A stretch of DNA of 64,000 nucleotides from the NCBI RefSeq assembly GCF_963678635.1, contig NC_087071.1, forward strand, positions 47,350,889 through 47,414,888. Direction: 5' to 3'. Under the pieces are notes generated by a model. The model was given only the letters and a program-made list of their open reading frames with translations. It was not told the origin of the DNA and searched no databases. Position 1 is the stretch's first letter, and every line of letters begins with the position of its first letter. This DNA comes from Symsagittifera roscoffensis. Taxonomy: Eukaryota > Xenacoelomorpha > Acoela > Convolutidae. Shown here piece after piece: positions 11,441-22,931 of this stretch. The position numbers and the translations under genes are program-made.

Positions 11441-11934
11441 CTTGACGAATAGTTTCTTCTCTTGATAATTGATAAAGTGGATATAGAGAATGTAGTGGAT
11501 AAATAGATCTTTTCGTATGATATAGAAATATCTCAGAATTCCGTTGAACAACATCAAAAACTCATTGACTCTACCCTTTTTTGTTGCAAAAATACGAGTC
11601 TGTTTGTACACTGCTGATTTAAATCATCCGGACAAAATAATTGAAATTGGAAACTTAAACTCATTTTATTCAAACTGAGTTGAAGTTAAGACAAAAATTT
11701 AAGAGAAAACTATTTGCTTAGAGTTTTGCAAGAATTGTTCTGGTGCATTTTATTTGCGAAGTTCGGAACCAAAATTTGCGAAGTTGGGTAATTGTGGCTT
11801 TTTCTAGTGAATCAAGAATTACGATAAAAGTATCATGTCAATTGATAATCAAGTCATCAAAGCAAGCCTCTTACATGGTTTAACTAAAATTCTAGAAGGG
11901 TATAATCTCCTGAAAGATTTTGTTGTCTGGAGCA

Positions 11935-12150
11935 AAAAGATTTTTCACCTGTGATCTTTTTTAGATAAAGTTACGGGGGTTTGAAAAATGCTAATGTGGC
12001 CAATATGCAATAATAATGGCGCGAGATAACGCGTTTTTGTATGAAAAAAGTTTTTTTGTTTAATTCGTCAAGATTTCAACCAAAAATTTTTGAAGTTAGC
12101 CTCAAAATGCCTTCAGGGCTTCGCCCTGATATACGAGCAGTCTTGTTTTC
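11935..12150. repeat. Dispersed repeat, copy 3 (hairpin end)
   Basis: Shorter copy of the 6570 family, ending CAGGGCTTCGCCCTGATATACGAGCAGTC-like, with the perfect small hairpin AGGGC-TTC-GCCCT. Confidence 0.65.
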
Positions 12151-12570
12151 TCTGTTTCCGAGAATATGTTTTTAGTTTATTTCGGTTTTAATCTGAGCTA
12201 AAGTTGCATTCTTCTTTTTTACCACGAGCGAGCCCGCGAGTGTAATGTTATATTACGAATTGTTTTTTTTTCTAACGCATCGTGTTTAAAATGGTGCGCA
12301 TTTTGGTGGCACCTTTGATCCATATTTTAGCAGTTAAAAAGCTTGTTTTATCCATTTTTTGCTGACCAGTGCTTGAGCATTCCAGGCACAGTTGGTCGAG
12401 TCGTTAACTTGATTTATTTTCCTGACTTCTGAATCTGGAGGAGATCGTTTGGTCCCTGTTGAGATCTAGATTTAATTCAAAACTAACAGGTTATTTGTTT
12501 GTTTTTTCCTATTTTCTTTTTTCTGCTTTTTCAGAGCTAATTGTATCCGTTTTCTCTCTCGTGTCTGCGA

Positions 12571-12945
12571 AGGGGGTTAGGAAATTAGACGATAAGCAAA
12601 TTAGACGGATCCAATAAAATGAAATTCAGACGGAAAGCATAAGTTAACAAGTTTTCATAATTAAAAAAATAATATATGATTCCATTGCATATTAAAATAT
12701 TTATCACAATTGATTTATAAAACGTTAATCTCAATATTATAAAACATTTTTGAAATGCATAAATTATACAATTGCGGAATGTGAAGAACTGATTTGCATT
12801 TAAGAAAGCGCGAACGAAAGTTAGTTGTAGTCAGTAAACAAATTTCAGACACGAGTTTCCCATATTTGTAATTTTGCATCGACGTCTAAATTTGTTTTTG
12901 TTGATCACGTCTAATTTGCTTTTCGTCTAATTTCCTAATCCCCCT
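12571..12945. mobile_element. TIR element / MITE (375 bp)
   Basis: About 40-bp terminal inverted repeats: AGGGGGTTAGGAAATTAGAC at 12571 and the complement, ending TAATTTCCTAATCCCCCT, at 12945, each followed inward by a second AGCAAATTAGACG block. The interior is AT-rich and non-coding. Flanking GA dinucleotides (12569-12570 and 12946-12947) are too short to prove a target duplication. The superfamily is undetermined. Confidence 0.78.
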
Positions 12946-13364
12946 GAAGTGCCAGCTTAGTCTCTGTGTAAACAAATGAGCTGGAGAAGTGAAAATTGTT
13001 CTAATTGAAATCTTTGAGTCGTTGATGATTAAATAAACAGGTTAGAAATAATAATTTTGTTCTTTTTCAATATTTTTAAATACTATTTGGTCATTTAAGT
13101 ACAGTTGCAGTTAGTAGCCCTGTAGGCCACTGCTCTTAAGTGAGCGCTTGTTGTCTTTGGCTATACTACTTCGATTGTGCTGATCTTCTCTGTGATAACA
13201 TGCCTCTCAAAGATTAGTTCGGAGCATTTCAAATCAGCACAACTAAATGATAGCTAAGTCTCTGTAAACTTGTTGTGCTAATTAGTTAAGAATGCATCCG
13301 TTGATAAAACTATCTTGGTTCTCTGAGTTCAAATTCTTTATGTCTGCTCTTTAGATATAAAAGT
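12946..13364 (+). promoter_or_regulatory. 5' flank of B-box gene 2 with 3' splice acceptor before ATG
   Basis: TGTCTGCTCTTTAG (AG at 13353-13354) lies 10 nt before the ATG at 13365, so the coding exon probably receives a 5' leader by splicing. The same arrangement occurs in the paralogues (14736, 18276, 25282, 28235). No TATA box is obvious. Confidence 0.5.
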
Positions 13365-14300
13365 ATGACTTCTAACTCAGACGAACATTCTTGCTCGTCT
13401 TCTGGCCAGACTTCGCAAGTCACTCCTGTTAAAGAAGAACCATTGGAAAAGATGGCGAGAATCGAAAAAGGTCCGATTGTCCCAAAGTGTGACGCTCATC
13501 CTGTTAATGATTGCAAGTTTTGGTGTAATGCATGTGTACTTGCAATATGTTTGCAATGTGTTGACGAAGATCATCAAACGCATAAGTTTGAATTGTTGAA
13601 AAGTGTTTTAAAGCAGAAAGTCGAGAAATCTCTGGAACGGTTGAACGTTTTGAAGAATGGAATGAACAAAGTTGACGACAACATTGATCAATGTAATAAA
13701 CAGGAAATCTTCAGCAATCGATGTATTGGCAAATCTCGAAAATTTAAAGCGGGCTGTGAATCGTTAAAAAGCATCCCCCCGATATACGAGGAACATCTCA
13801 AGTCATTGCAGGCATTTGCGGAAGGCGATGAGAGCGCAGAAGTTGACAGGAAAATTCTGGGTAGTTTTCTGAAATTACTTCACAAAACAGATCGAGATTT
13901 TTTTGATATGAAACATCTGTCTTTCATTGAAGTTTACAGTGATCCAAAGATTGAGTGGTTTGTTTCTAACTCAATTCCAAAAAAAGGAGTTGACAATGTC
14001 AATTTTTCATTCTCATTGACAGCAGAGGATGAGCATTGTACATTTTTGATTGAAATGATTCGCTGTCTTTTACGGCCGCCAATAACGATCGACTTCAGAT
14101 TTACGGCCATTTTTCCTTTAGACACAGCTGAAATTATATACCCTAAGCAGATCAATAGATATTTCTGCGATTTGGTGTTTGTTTCCCTTTCATCTACCCA
14201 TTCTTTGCGTTTGCCCAGAAGTCTCTTTGAAGGAAAGAAGTTCAGTCGTAAACCGAAGTTCGAAAACCTAATTTGCGAAGTTCTAGTCCATGAAAACTAG
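13365..14300 (+). CDS. B-box zinc finger / coiled-coil protein (311 aa), single coding exon
   Basis: Residues 1-40 are Ser-rich and acidic, with a SUMO-type motif VKEEP at 22-26. The B-box uses Cys42, His45, Cys54, Cys57, Cys62, Cys65, His70 and His73, the CHCC/CCHH zinc ligand pattern of B-box 2. A coiled coil follows (about 80-160), then a linker ending in a conserved LGSFLKLLHKTDRDFF block, and a beta-rich C-terminal domain with an 'ITIDFRF' strand. The last domain could be a divergent MATH/TRAF-like beta sandwich; this is weak inference. No RING is present, unlike classical TRIM proteins. An AATAAA at 14394 is a likely polyadenylation signal. The start was chosen because the N-terminus MTSNS-like and the acceptor-to-ATG spacing are shared with paralogues. 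Function unknown; an adaptor or regulatory role is plausible. Confidence 0.85.
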   Translation: MTSNSDEHSCSSSGQTSQVTPVKEEPLEKMARIEKGPIVPKCDAHPVNDCKFWCNACVLAICLQCVDEDHQTHKFELLKSVLKQKVEKSLERLNVLKNGMNKVDDNIDQCNKQEIFSNRCIGKSRKFKAGCESLKSIPPIYEEHLKSLQAFAEGDESAEVDRKILGSFLKLLHKTDRDFFDMKHLSFIEVYSDPKIEWFVSNSIPKKGVDNVNFSFSLTAEDEHCTFLIEMIRCLLRPPITIDFRFTAIFPLDTAEIIYPKQINRYFCDLVFVSLSSTHSLRLPRSLFEGKKFSRKPKFENLICEVLVHEN

Positions 14301-14746
14301 TTTGGAGTTTGCTCCCTGTTAACTGAAATAGCGTGGATTGATATTTCAATGGCGTGGATTGATATTTCATTTGAATATTTCAAGCATAAAGTGAATAAAT
14401 TTTAAAAATTTCTGTCACTTTTCGTTGCGTGTCATTTTTAAGATTCACTATTAAAAGTCCATGAAAATGGTATTAAGTTCAAATGTTCTAAACCTGTTTA
14501 TCATAGAATTTGAAAAGAGTGTATCGCAGGTTTTCTGAAATTTACCTCTCGTTTTAAGTAGAGTAATATTCAAAACATTTAATTGTAAATAATCCTTCAT
14601 CCCCTATCGCAGAAAAGGGTTTGATTTAGGGGAAATTAAAAGGGGAGAGGGTTATGTATGGTAGAGGGCGGTGCTATTGGGAAGCGATTCAACTCGATTG
14701 CAAAAGTTTTCAACCTGCACATCTTCTGTCTTTCAGATAAACCAAC
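14301..14746. other. Intergenic spacer between two B-box genes
   Basis: 446 bp. It holds the AATAAA of the upstream gene, a small direct repeat (GCGTGGATTGATATTTCA, twice around 14331-14370) and the splice acceptor CTGTCTTTCAG (AG at 14735-14736), 10 nt before the next ATG. Confidence 0.55.
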
Positions 14747-15709
14747 ATGGCTTCCAACTCTGAGGAGCATTCGTTGCGTTCTTCTTCGGATCAAAACAAA
14801 AGTCCAGCCCCATCGAAAGAAGAATCACTCGCAAAAGTAGCCAGGATTGAAAAGGGTTTTACTGTTCCTAAATGCGATGCGCATCCCGAAACTGATTGTA
14901 AGTTTTGGTGCAAACATTGCATACTTGCTATTTGTTCACAGTGTGTAGAAGGACGACATGAAATGCATGATTTTCAGTTGTTGAAAACTGTTTTAAAACA
15001 AAAAGTGAAGGACTCGTTAGATCGATTGGAAGATCTGAAATCAAGCATGAAGCTTGTCGATGGAAAAAGTATACAGTGCGGAAATCAAGAAAGTTTCAAT
15101 AATCGATTGAAAGAAAAAGTTAGAAAACGAAAACTTGATTGTCAAGATTTGAAGAGGTTTCCCTCAATTTATGCAGATCATGTTAATTCATTGCGTGCAT
15201 TTGCAAGCGGATATGATGATGAAACCGTCGATAGAAATATACTGGGGAGTTTTTTGAAGATTCTCCAAACAACAGATGGAGATTGTTATGCAATCGAGAA
15301 TATTTCTATTATTTCCGTAATGCATATTTGGTCGAATATGAATCTGAACAGTCGTGTCAAAGTGATGACAGGTAATAAAGTCAAGTTTCATGTCGAAAAT
15401 ACTTCGGTCAATCAGAAATTAACTTTTACTGTCTCATGTTTGGAAAATAAATTGAGCTGGCCGCTAGCAATTGACTTGAAAATAACATTTCTGGCCGGCA
15501 CAGACGATCAAAAATCCAAATCTCGAGTTTCAACTTCGGTCATCGAGTATGAAAACTTTAATCAGGTCACGCGTGTGTATTGTGATTGGATATTTATTGA
15601 CAGCTCAACGCAACATAAATGTGCCTTTAATCATAGCAATTCATTCATTTCAATGCAAGGTAATTACTACTTTGTTTTTGAAATTGATGTTCACGAGAAA
15701 AAAAATTGA
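14747..15709 (+). CDS. B-box zinc finger / coiled-coil protein (320 aa), single coding exon
   Basis: Clear tandem paralogue of the 13365 gene: same MASNS-type N-terminus, KxARIEKG block, B-box (CDAH, CKHC, CSQC, HEMH), coiled coil and 'LGSFLKILQTTD' block, then a beta-rich domain with WPLAIDLKITF. The N-terminal SUMO-like site is weakened to SKEES, lacking the hydrophobic residue and the proline of its relatives. It lies 446 bp downstream in the same direction and is preceded by a splice acceptor 10 nt before the ATG. Cellular role unknown. Confidence 0.85.
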   Translation: MASNSEEHSLRSSSDQNKSPAPSKEESLAKVARIEKGFTVPKCDAHPETDCKFWCKHCILAICSQCVEGRHEMHDFQLLKTVLKQKVKDSLDRLEDLKSSMKLVDGKSIQCGNQESFNNRLKEKVRKRKLDCQDLKRFPSIYADHVNSLRAFASGYDDETVDRNILGSFLKILQTTDGDCYAIENISIISVMHIWSNMNLNSRVKVMTGNKVKFHVENTSVNQKLTFTVSCLENKLSWPLAIDLKITFLAGTDDQKSKSRVSTSVIEYENFNQVTRVYCDWIFIDSSTQHKCAFNHSNSFISMQGNYYFVFEIDVHEKKN

Positions 15710-15989
15710 TTCGTTATCATTACTATTGCGAGAGCAAGTGTCTTGTAATCTGAAACAAGACTTTTTTCCGTAAACAACTTTTCTTACAAGAGATTGCTCT
15801 TGATTTAAAATTGAAACTTAACGACGTCCAGGTTCCTTCCCACTTAGCCTTGAGGTAGCGCAGTCGCTTTTGCACCCTAAGGGGGTGTGGTCCGAGTCCT
15901 GGCAGGACCTTGTTTTTTCAGTAAGCATAAAATTTTCACATCACTGTTTTTTCGTGTGCTATGAGCAACAATCATGTTGGTTGCAGACG

Positions 15990-16920
15990 TTGTTCATTGT
16001 AGTTTTAGTGGGAATTGGAGCTTTAACATTTTTTATGAAATCAAAATCTTTGAAAAAATCTAGTGGAATATTTGACCCATACTTTTGTATTTTTTCGTTT
16101 TCTCAGAATCCATTCGCCCAAATTTGAGATTTTTCTTTCAATGCTGAGAACGAGCTGTTGAAAGCACCCCTGCGTGAGAGGCTATCCCCAATTTTTTTTA
16201 AACAAAAATTTATGGCCCTCGGAAAAGTCAGTTTTTTTTGGGTTTTTGGGTTCAATCGAAATAAGAGGTAGTGTGAATGTCTGCTGCATGAGCGGCAACG
16301 TCCAAATGTTTATACACAAAAAAACTATGGTTTTCAAAAAGTCAAGTTTCTGATTTATTGACCGTTTTTTGGAAACTTTGACTTTTCTCGAACACTACCC
16401 TGTCAATTTTTATGTTAAGAGTTCAATCCAGAATTCCCTTTTTAAGTATCTTCTCTGCTTAAGCGGCCACGGTTAAATTTTTGCAGAAAAAATGTGGATT
16501 TCGAAAAGTCACGTTTTTGAACTTTTAAAAACTACTCTATCAAATCTGAGTTGATAGAAAGAACCGAGTTTGTCCCGCAGAAGCGTCAACTCGTTATTTT
16601 TTGTAATTTTTATGCCTTTGGGAAAATGACAAAGTTATTTTAGTAGAGAAACAACTAAGGTTTTGGGTTGAGTCCAATTTTTTTAAATTACTCATTTCAT
16701 CCCGCATCAGTATCACAAATTCCAAAAAAATTAAACAGGTACTTCTTGCTTTAGCTGAGCCCTTAGTTTTCGTTTATCGAGACTTGCAAAAATTTTGGTT
16801 CGAGTAGTTTTTTTCAACTTTTTTTGATTTTTCTCGACTCTATGTCTCTTTTTATGTTTCGGTTGTATCGCAAGTGGTGCGAAGCTCCGCTTCGCCTTTG
16901 CCTAAAATTTATTTTTGAAA
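15990..16920 (+). repeat. Satellite-like repeat (GAAAACTACCCTGCC family), + orientation
   Basis: Same ordered blocks as at 9051-10320 (TGACCGTTTTTTGGAAACTTT, CACTACCCTGTCAAT, CTGCTTAAGCGGCCAC), followed by the 3' module CTTTAGCTGAGCCCTTAGTT...TTTATCGAGAC and the hairpin-like GCGAAGCTCCGCTTCGC at about 16879-16895. Confidence 0.7.
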
Positions 16921-17199
16921 GTTCTTAAACCATTCTGAAATTAAAGATTAAATGCAATATCAAGGCAGCTTTTTATTTCGGCACCGAAGGCCTTAAAATT
17001 ATCATTTCAATTTTTTTTCAAGCCAAAATTGCCAATTTGAATCTGAGAAAGCTTATAACTATAAGAAATGTTAAGATGATATGAAAAATTTCATCTTAAA
17101 AAAAGAGCTAGTGCAATGATTGATTGAAAAAAGTGACTCGTAAATCAATTGCAACGTAATTGTGAAGTTTGAAATTTGGAATTTGTAAATTATCTTGAT

Positions 17200-17570
17200 C
17201 TTTTTCATTCAAAAGATTCAACTTGATTGGGATGTCAAAAGTTAAAATTTATAAATGATCCTACATTCAAAAGATTCAACATGATTGGGATGTCAAAAGT
17301 TAAAATTTATAAATGATCCTAATTCGATAAACATATATGGTTTAAATAGCCATTTGATTTTGGTGGTAAAACTTCAATTGTAAATCATTTTAGTTTGCAT
17401 AATGCAAGTTGATTATCATTGTAAAATATCATTTGTAACTGATCCTGATTTGATGAATTGTTTTCTTGAAAAATCCAACGTGTTTGTGATGGTAAAATTT
17501 ATTTGTAAATGATCATATTTCGATGAATTATTTTGTTGACAAAATAATGATTTGATATGTTGAGGTAATA
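17200..17570 (+). repeat. Tandem repeat, two near-identical ~60-bp units plus diverged units
   Basis: The segment from TTCAAAAGATTCAACTTGAT to AATTTATAAATGATCCTA at about 17211-17265 is followed at once by a near-identical copy. Looser copies (TTGTAAATGATC, GATGAATT) continue to about 17570. Confidence 0.75.
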
Positions 17571-18286
17571 TTGGATGATATTATTGATATATAAATATCT
17601 GTAAAAGTTGTCCATATATTTGTTATGTTAAAAGATAATTTCTGGTTTTATTGAAATTAGTTTGATAGGCGCTTTTTTCAATAATTGAGTGCCCTGGATG
17701 TTTTTCATTAACATTGCTCCAACCACGTCACAAATGACGGAAGGAACTATGGATTAGCCTGATCGTTTTCCTCCCGATTTTAACTACCTCGAAGAAAACT
17801 GGTAGGGCGTCCATTGGTATCTTATCAAAGCGCCATTAAATATCCCATTTGGGGGTTTTTACCGTATTCAAATTGCGTCAGCCCGAATTTTTGAGTCAAA
17901 TTTTGAGCGAATGCAGCGAGCGCGCAAGCCTAAAAATAAGCCGATAAGCTTTTATTCAATTTGCTTTCAGCGCCTTCGTGGGAATAAAAAGTTTTTAACA
18001 AAAACTCAAAAAAAACATCTGCATTTTTTATTTTTTGTTTTTCTGTTCTTATTTTGAAGAAAACTATTGAAGATAACGCTTGTTTGACTAAATATATCGA
18101 ATTTTCTTAAGATCTAGGCTTTCGTCCAGATCCCCTCATCACAGCACGAACAAAAAACCCAAAATTTTTCAAATGGAATTTATTTTGTTTTCTTGATTGT
18201 TGTCGGAACTTTCTGTGCTTCCTGCACTACTACCGGGTATCCTTAATTTGAATAGATTCAAAGTTGTATTTTCAAGATAATGATAT

Positions 18287-20600
18287 ATGACTTCGAACTC
18301 GAGCGATAATTCGGGGCCATCTTCCATTGAAGCATCCGCACCCACGACCCCAATAGTTAAAGATGAACCCCTGGAAAAGTTTCCTAGAACAGACAAGGGT
18401 CGGTACTGCTGTGATAGACAATCCTATTTGAACGTTGCAATCAGAGAACTTCACCGAATCTGGGTGACTAAATTAAAACCATCGATCAAAAGAAAGAAGA
18501 AAAAGTTGACTTCCCCTGTATACTTCAACGAATAATACAAATTTTTCATTTATTTAACAAATTTAATCAATTGCTTATTTTTTGACATAGCACAAATGCC
18601 CACTTAAAGCTTTACCTTGAGCCCTTGAGTTCAATTAATTTCAGAGAAATTTTGAATCAAAAATGATTATTTAAATAAAAATTCGTTTTGACACAAATTT
18701 CAGACGAAAGTCGAACCTGAACATCTGAGAACAATTCAGCATACAACAACTAGTCTTGATCATATCTGCACTTAAATACAGTTTTTTAGCATACAGAAAT
18801 AAATTTGTACTCCAAAAATTTTCGACCTGTGTTTGCAACCCTATTTTACATGTACATGTTAGACAACACCCAAGTGAAGGCTGATCAAACTAATGGTCGA
18901 ATATGAGTTGTTAATTATTAAGCTTCCTAAAATTAAATCATTTTTTTTAACGTGTGCACAAAAACGAAAACTTAGTGGCTGCTAATTTTCTGGAGCTAAG
19001 TTTCCCGCTTCACTTAAGAAGCTTCGATCCATGGTTCTGCAGTGATGTACACTTTATTTTTTGGGAGCAAAAATCTTAGAGCGATTATATACGCAGATTT
19101 ATATTCAACGAGAATCTCAGTTAGAAAATAGTTTGAAAGATTATGAAATAGTTTTTCTAATGGTTATTCGTTGACAATACTATACCTCGCGCATTCATTA
19201 GAATAAAGAAATAACATTTAAAAATACTTCGTATCATTTTTTCAAGGAATCATTTCGTTTTAATCGGAAATCGTATCGTCACGCCAATGCAACATTGAGA
19301 ACTTTTTCACGACCATTGTTAATCAAGCACCGTTTTGAGGATAAAATAACGGTCAAATCAAAATGAAAAGAATTTCTAAAGCTGTTCAAAAGCTCATTTG
19401 TTCGACAGTTTAAATAGACACCGTCTCGCCGGGAAACTTGAAGAAATAATTGTATTTGAGTCATCCAACTGTGTCGAAGAGGTAACTACCGGAAAATCTA
19501 TTCAAAATGAGTAATAAGTCTGTTAAAAACACCGAAGTACCAGCTAATTAGTTTTTGACAAATCACCAACGTTCAGCCAATGATTAATGCTGTTTTGTAA
19601 TTTGTTTCCTGGATTTGTTGCACCATCAAAAATATTCCAGCACAGATTATGTTGGGCTTCGAACGCCAGTTGTTGACCGAATGACGATATTCATTTACAT
19701 TTTTGCTTGCTTTTTGTTTAAATAGTTTTGTTAAAAAGACCCTTTTTCTAATAATTGTTTTTATGTCAAAGCTGAGGAAGTGTCTATCATAATAGTACCC
19801 CCCCTCTAAAGGTCCTTTACTTCCCCCATGTGAGGCTCATGGCGATATCGACTGCAATTTCTGGTGCAATAACTGCGTCCTTGCAATCTGTCTATTTTGT
19901 ATTGAATAAGTTCGAGTTCTTGAAAACTGTTCTGAAACAGAAAGTGGAAGCATCTTTGGCTCGTTTGGATATTTTGAAACAGCAAATGACCGAAGTTGAG
20001 TTCAAAATTAAACATTGCAGCAGTCAAGAAAACTTCAGCAAACGATTTGTGGAAAAATCGAAGCAAAAGAAAACCAATTGCGAGTTGATTAAAAGTTTTC
20101 CGTTTGTTTACGAAGAGCATGTTTACTCGTTGAAGAAATTTGTAAAAGGTGATGAAAATGTGGAATTAGACCGAAAAGTTCTCGGCAGTTTTTTGAAACT
20201 TATGCACTTAACAGATCGAGATCGTCTTGAAGTTGAAAATTTGTCTTTATTTGGAGTACATAGTGGATTAATAAATTTACGGAAACTTACGAAGTATATG
20301 ATTGGTGATAAACTGAGCTTCTGTGTGATGTATGACTCGTATAGTTTCACGCTTAACTGTTTTCGCAATGAATTGGATTGGCCAATCAAAATTGACTTCC
20401 GAATCGTAATTCTGCTTCCGGTGGATAATGAGCAGAATACAATGTGTTATACACAAGAGAAGATCAATCAGTGTACTAGAGTGTTTTGTGATATGCAGTT
20501 CAACGACAAGACAACTTCGCATACCTTTCATTTTCCGGGATATTTGCATAATAAAATATGCGACCTCGTATTCGAAATTTCTGTGCATGATAAAAATTAA
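18287..20600 (+). pseudogene. B-box gene copy, disrupted by a transposon and frameshift
   Basis: The N-terminal part is intact at 18287-18401 (MTSNS start, VKDEP SUMO-type motif, up to the DKG block). A 1.4 kb TIR element then interrupts the frame, and homology resumes at 19808 with KGP and the B-box (CEAH at 19829, CNNC, CLFC). The final His-x2-His of the B-box is deleted, an in-frame TAA sits at 19907-19909, and the remainder (KFEFLKTVLKQKVE onward) is in another frame, open to 20600. The coiled coil, 'LGSFLKLMHLTDRD' block and beta-rich C-terminus (WPIKIDFRI) are otherwise well preserved, so the inactivation looks recent. A splice acceptor lies 10 nt before the ATG (AG at 18275-18276), as in the active paralogues. 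Confidence 0.85.
18402..19806. mobile_element. Non-autonomous TIR transposon (about 1.4 kb) inside the B-box pseudogene
   Basis: The left end GGTACTGCTGTGATAGACA and the complement of the right end GGTACTATTATGATAGACA match over about 20 bp. The gene sequence AAGGGTC (18395-18401) before the insert reappears as AAAGGTC (19808-19814) after it, an imperfect 7-8 bp target duplication, which would suit hAT- or P-like elements. The interior has no transposase-like frame. Confidence 0.75.
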
Positions 20601-20916
20601 ATCAATTTAATTACTTTTAGTATTTTTATGTTGTCAAGCTGAACTTTTCCCACCAAATTTGTTGGATGAATGTAGATCTATCTATGTGTACATGTTGTTT
20701 AAAAGAATGAATGATCTAAATTTGTAAAAATGTTTAATTATTTGATCTTCTTGATATTGAATTGCAAGATGATAGTTGCGGTTTCTTCGTTGTCTAAGGT
20801 ATCTACTCCACTCATGCATTCAGTCATAAAATCTACCAAAAACTCTTCATCAATTTGTTTAGTTATTTGTCTGTGTAAATTACTTTTCCTTCTGTGGATT
20901 GATTTGAATTTATTTC

Positions 20917-22931
20917 CAATAAATAAAAATTGTTCCATGTGAATTTGTGTTTATTTGGAACTGAAGCAAGCGTATCCTACAGCTGTGATATATTTCCTTA
21001 CTTAAAAGAATCAAATACTAATTCTTTAAACTCAATAAATAACATGTGCTATCAATGTTAATTCAGTCTTTAGAACATACTGTTTCAGATCAGATCGGAA
21101 CGACAACTAAACAATGTGTAATCGAACATAGTTTCGCCAAGCACCTATCAACATCATTTAGGACAACGACCTTTAGCGTAAATACGAGATCTATCTTAAC
21201 AAGTAACGATAGCACCACCACAGGAAGAGACAAGAGGTTATTCGTTTAGAACAACAAGTTATCACGTTTTACTCCTCACGACTGACGGAATCCTATTTCA
21301 TGACACAATTCCCTTGAGGCAATCTGAAGTTATTATTAAACTTGACCCGTCAGTCCGCCATTTTTTCCGAGCGTTATAAAATTGTGTCCCGATGAATCAT
21401 TCTATCATTTTTCATCTTTTTTTGTAAAAGAGGGCAAAGGTTGTTAAACATATCTTACCAAGCATGTCTATTAGTGTTTCATAGTTTCTAATGTGATAGT
21501 TGGGCTTTTTTACTTCGTGTGTTGTTGCTGTATCAACTTTTTTTATCAACTTAATTTTTTATTGTCACATACCATCGGGGCAGCCAAAAACACAGAGCAG
21601 CCCTATGATTGGATTAAAACAACTGCCAATTTCTTCTTGTTGCCGTTTTCTTTTTTAAAAAATTTCAAAGCTGAACAAAAATCAAAAGTAAAATTAACCT
21701 TTGGTTTTTCAGACTAAACTCGTTTTCATAAGCATATTTAACCTAATAAATCTATATAAGAGATATTAGATCAAATGCAAGCAGCACAGAAGGTTCTGAA
21801 CTGCATTTTTATTGAAAATCAGTTTCTCAGATTTTGTCGCTTGTTTGTAATTTTAAAGTAATTTTAATAATGGCGATAATTTTAAAAATGGAGATAGTAA
21901 TTTTAGTTTTAATAATGGCTAAAGTCGATGGTGAATTTGTTTTTTTTCGCAAAGTGAGTAAAAACAGCGGAAAATAATTGAATTTCAGTTGATGGTGCAA
22001 TTGTTTTTTTTTTGCAAAATGAATGAAAACTGCGGAAATTAACTTAACTTCAGTTGATTATGCAATTGTTTTTTTTGTTGCAAAATGAATAAAAACCGCG
22101 GAAAATAACTAAACTTCAGTTGATAGTATAATTGTTGTTTTTTTTGCAAATTGAATAAAACAGCGGAAATTAACTAAGCTTCAGTTGATAGTACAATTGT
22201 TTTGCTTGCAAAATGAATAAAACAGTAGAAAATAACTAAACTTCAGTTGATAGTACTATTGTTTTTATTGCAAAATGAGCAAAAACAGCGGAAAATAACT
22301 TAACTTCAGTTGATGGTACAATTGTTTTTTGTTAAGCAAAATGGTTAAAAACAGCGAAAAATAACTAAACTTCAGTTGATGGTACAATTGTTTTTTTTTT
22401 GCAAATGAATAAACAGCAGAAAATAACTAAATTTCAGTTGATGATACAATTTTATCGCAAAATGAATTAAAAAAGCGGAAAATAGCAGTTTAACTCTAGT
22501 GATTAAAATATATATAGTTGGAAATAATTTTTTCAGGTTTATTTTAGACCGCTTAATATGCAGCTTTCCGCTTTAGTAGATCTCGATCTATAGGCTTAAC
22601 TTAGCCTAAACTGACTTCAAATCAAACTTAAAAACCTGATTCTATCGAACGCGAGAAATGTTTTCAGAAAATCGATCGAATTAAGGCGTAAATTAATTTA
22701 GTGTGTTATATCATTCCTGTGTCACATTTGTTTGTGGCACCTGATTTCGCATGAAAAAAATACCAAAACTATAAGAATTCTTCCACATTGATAGCACATG
22801 TTATTTATTGAGTTTAAAGAATTAGTATTTGATTCTTTTAAGCAAGGAAATATATCCACAGCTGTAGGATACGCTTACTTCAGTTCCAAATAAACAAAAA
22901 TTCACATGAAACAATTTTTATTTATTCTTAT
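20917..22931. mobile_element. 2.0 kb element with ~142-bp terminal inverted repeats
   Basis: 20917-21058 and 22792-22931 are almost perfect inverted complements (for example GCGTATCCTACAGCTGTG on the left, CACAGCTGTAGGATACGC on the right). The interior has no transposase frame and contains the minisatellite at 21930-22490. No target duplication could be fixed because the right arm runs straight into a tandem duplication. The small frames in the arms on either strand are by-products of the repeat. Confidence 0.75.
21930..22490 (+). repeat. Minisatellite, about nine units of ~60-65 bp
   Basis: The unit contains ACTTCAGTTGATGGTACAAT, then TGTTTTTTTT, GCAAAATGAATAAAAAC and AGCGGAAAATAAC. Units differ mainly in T-run length and single bases. 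Non-coding. Confidence 0.85.

Larger units (their letters stand above)
15710..18276. other. Intergenic: tRNA-like block, satellite-like array, AT-rich DNA
   Basis: At 15725-15785 a block (GCGAGAGCAAGTGTCTTGTAATC...GTAAACAACTTT) recurs near the window end (63858-63925). Around 15848-15910 is a tRNA-like stretch (GGTAGCGCAGTCGC...GGTCCGAGTCCTGGCAGG) without a closing stem. About 15990-16920 is the satellite-like family, ending with GTGCGAAGCTCCGCTTCGCC. Repeats at 17200-17570 are listed separately. No gene. Confidence 0.55.
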
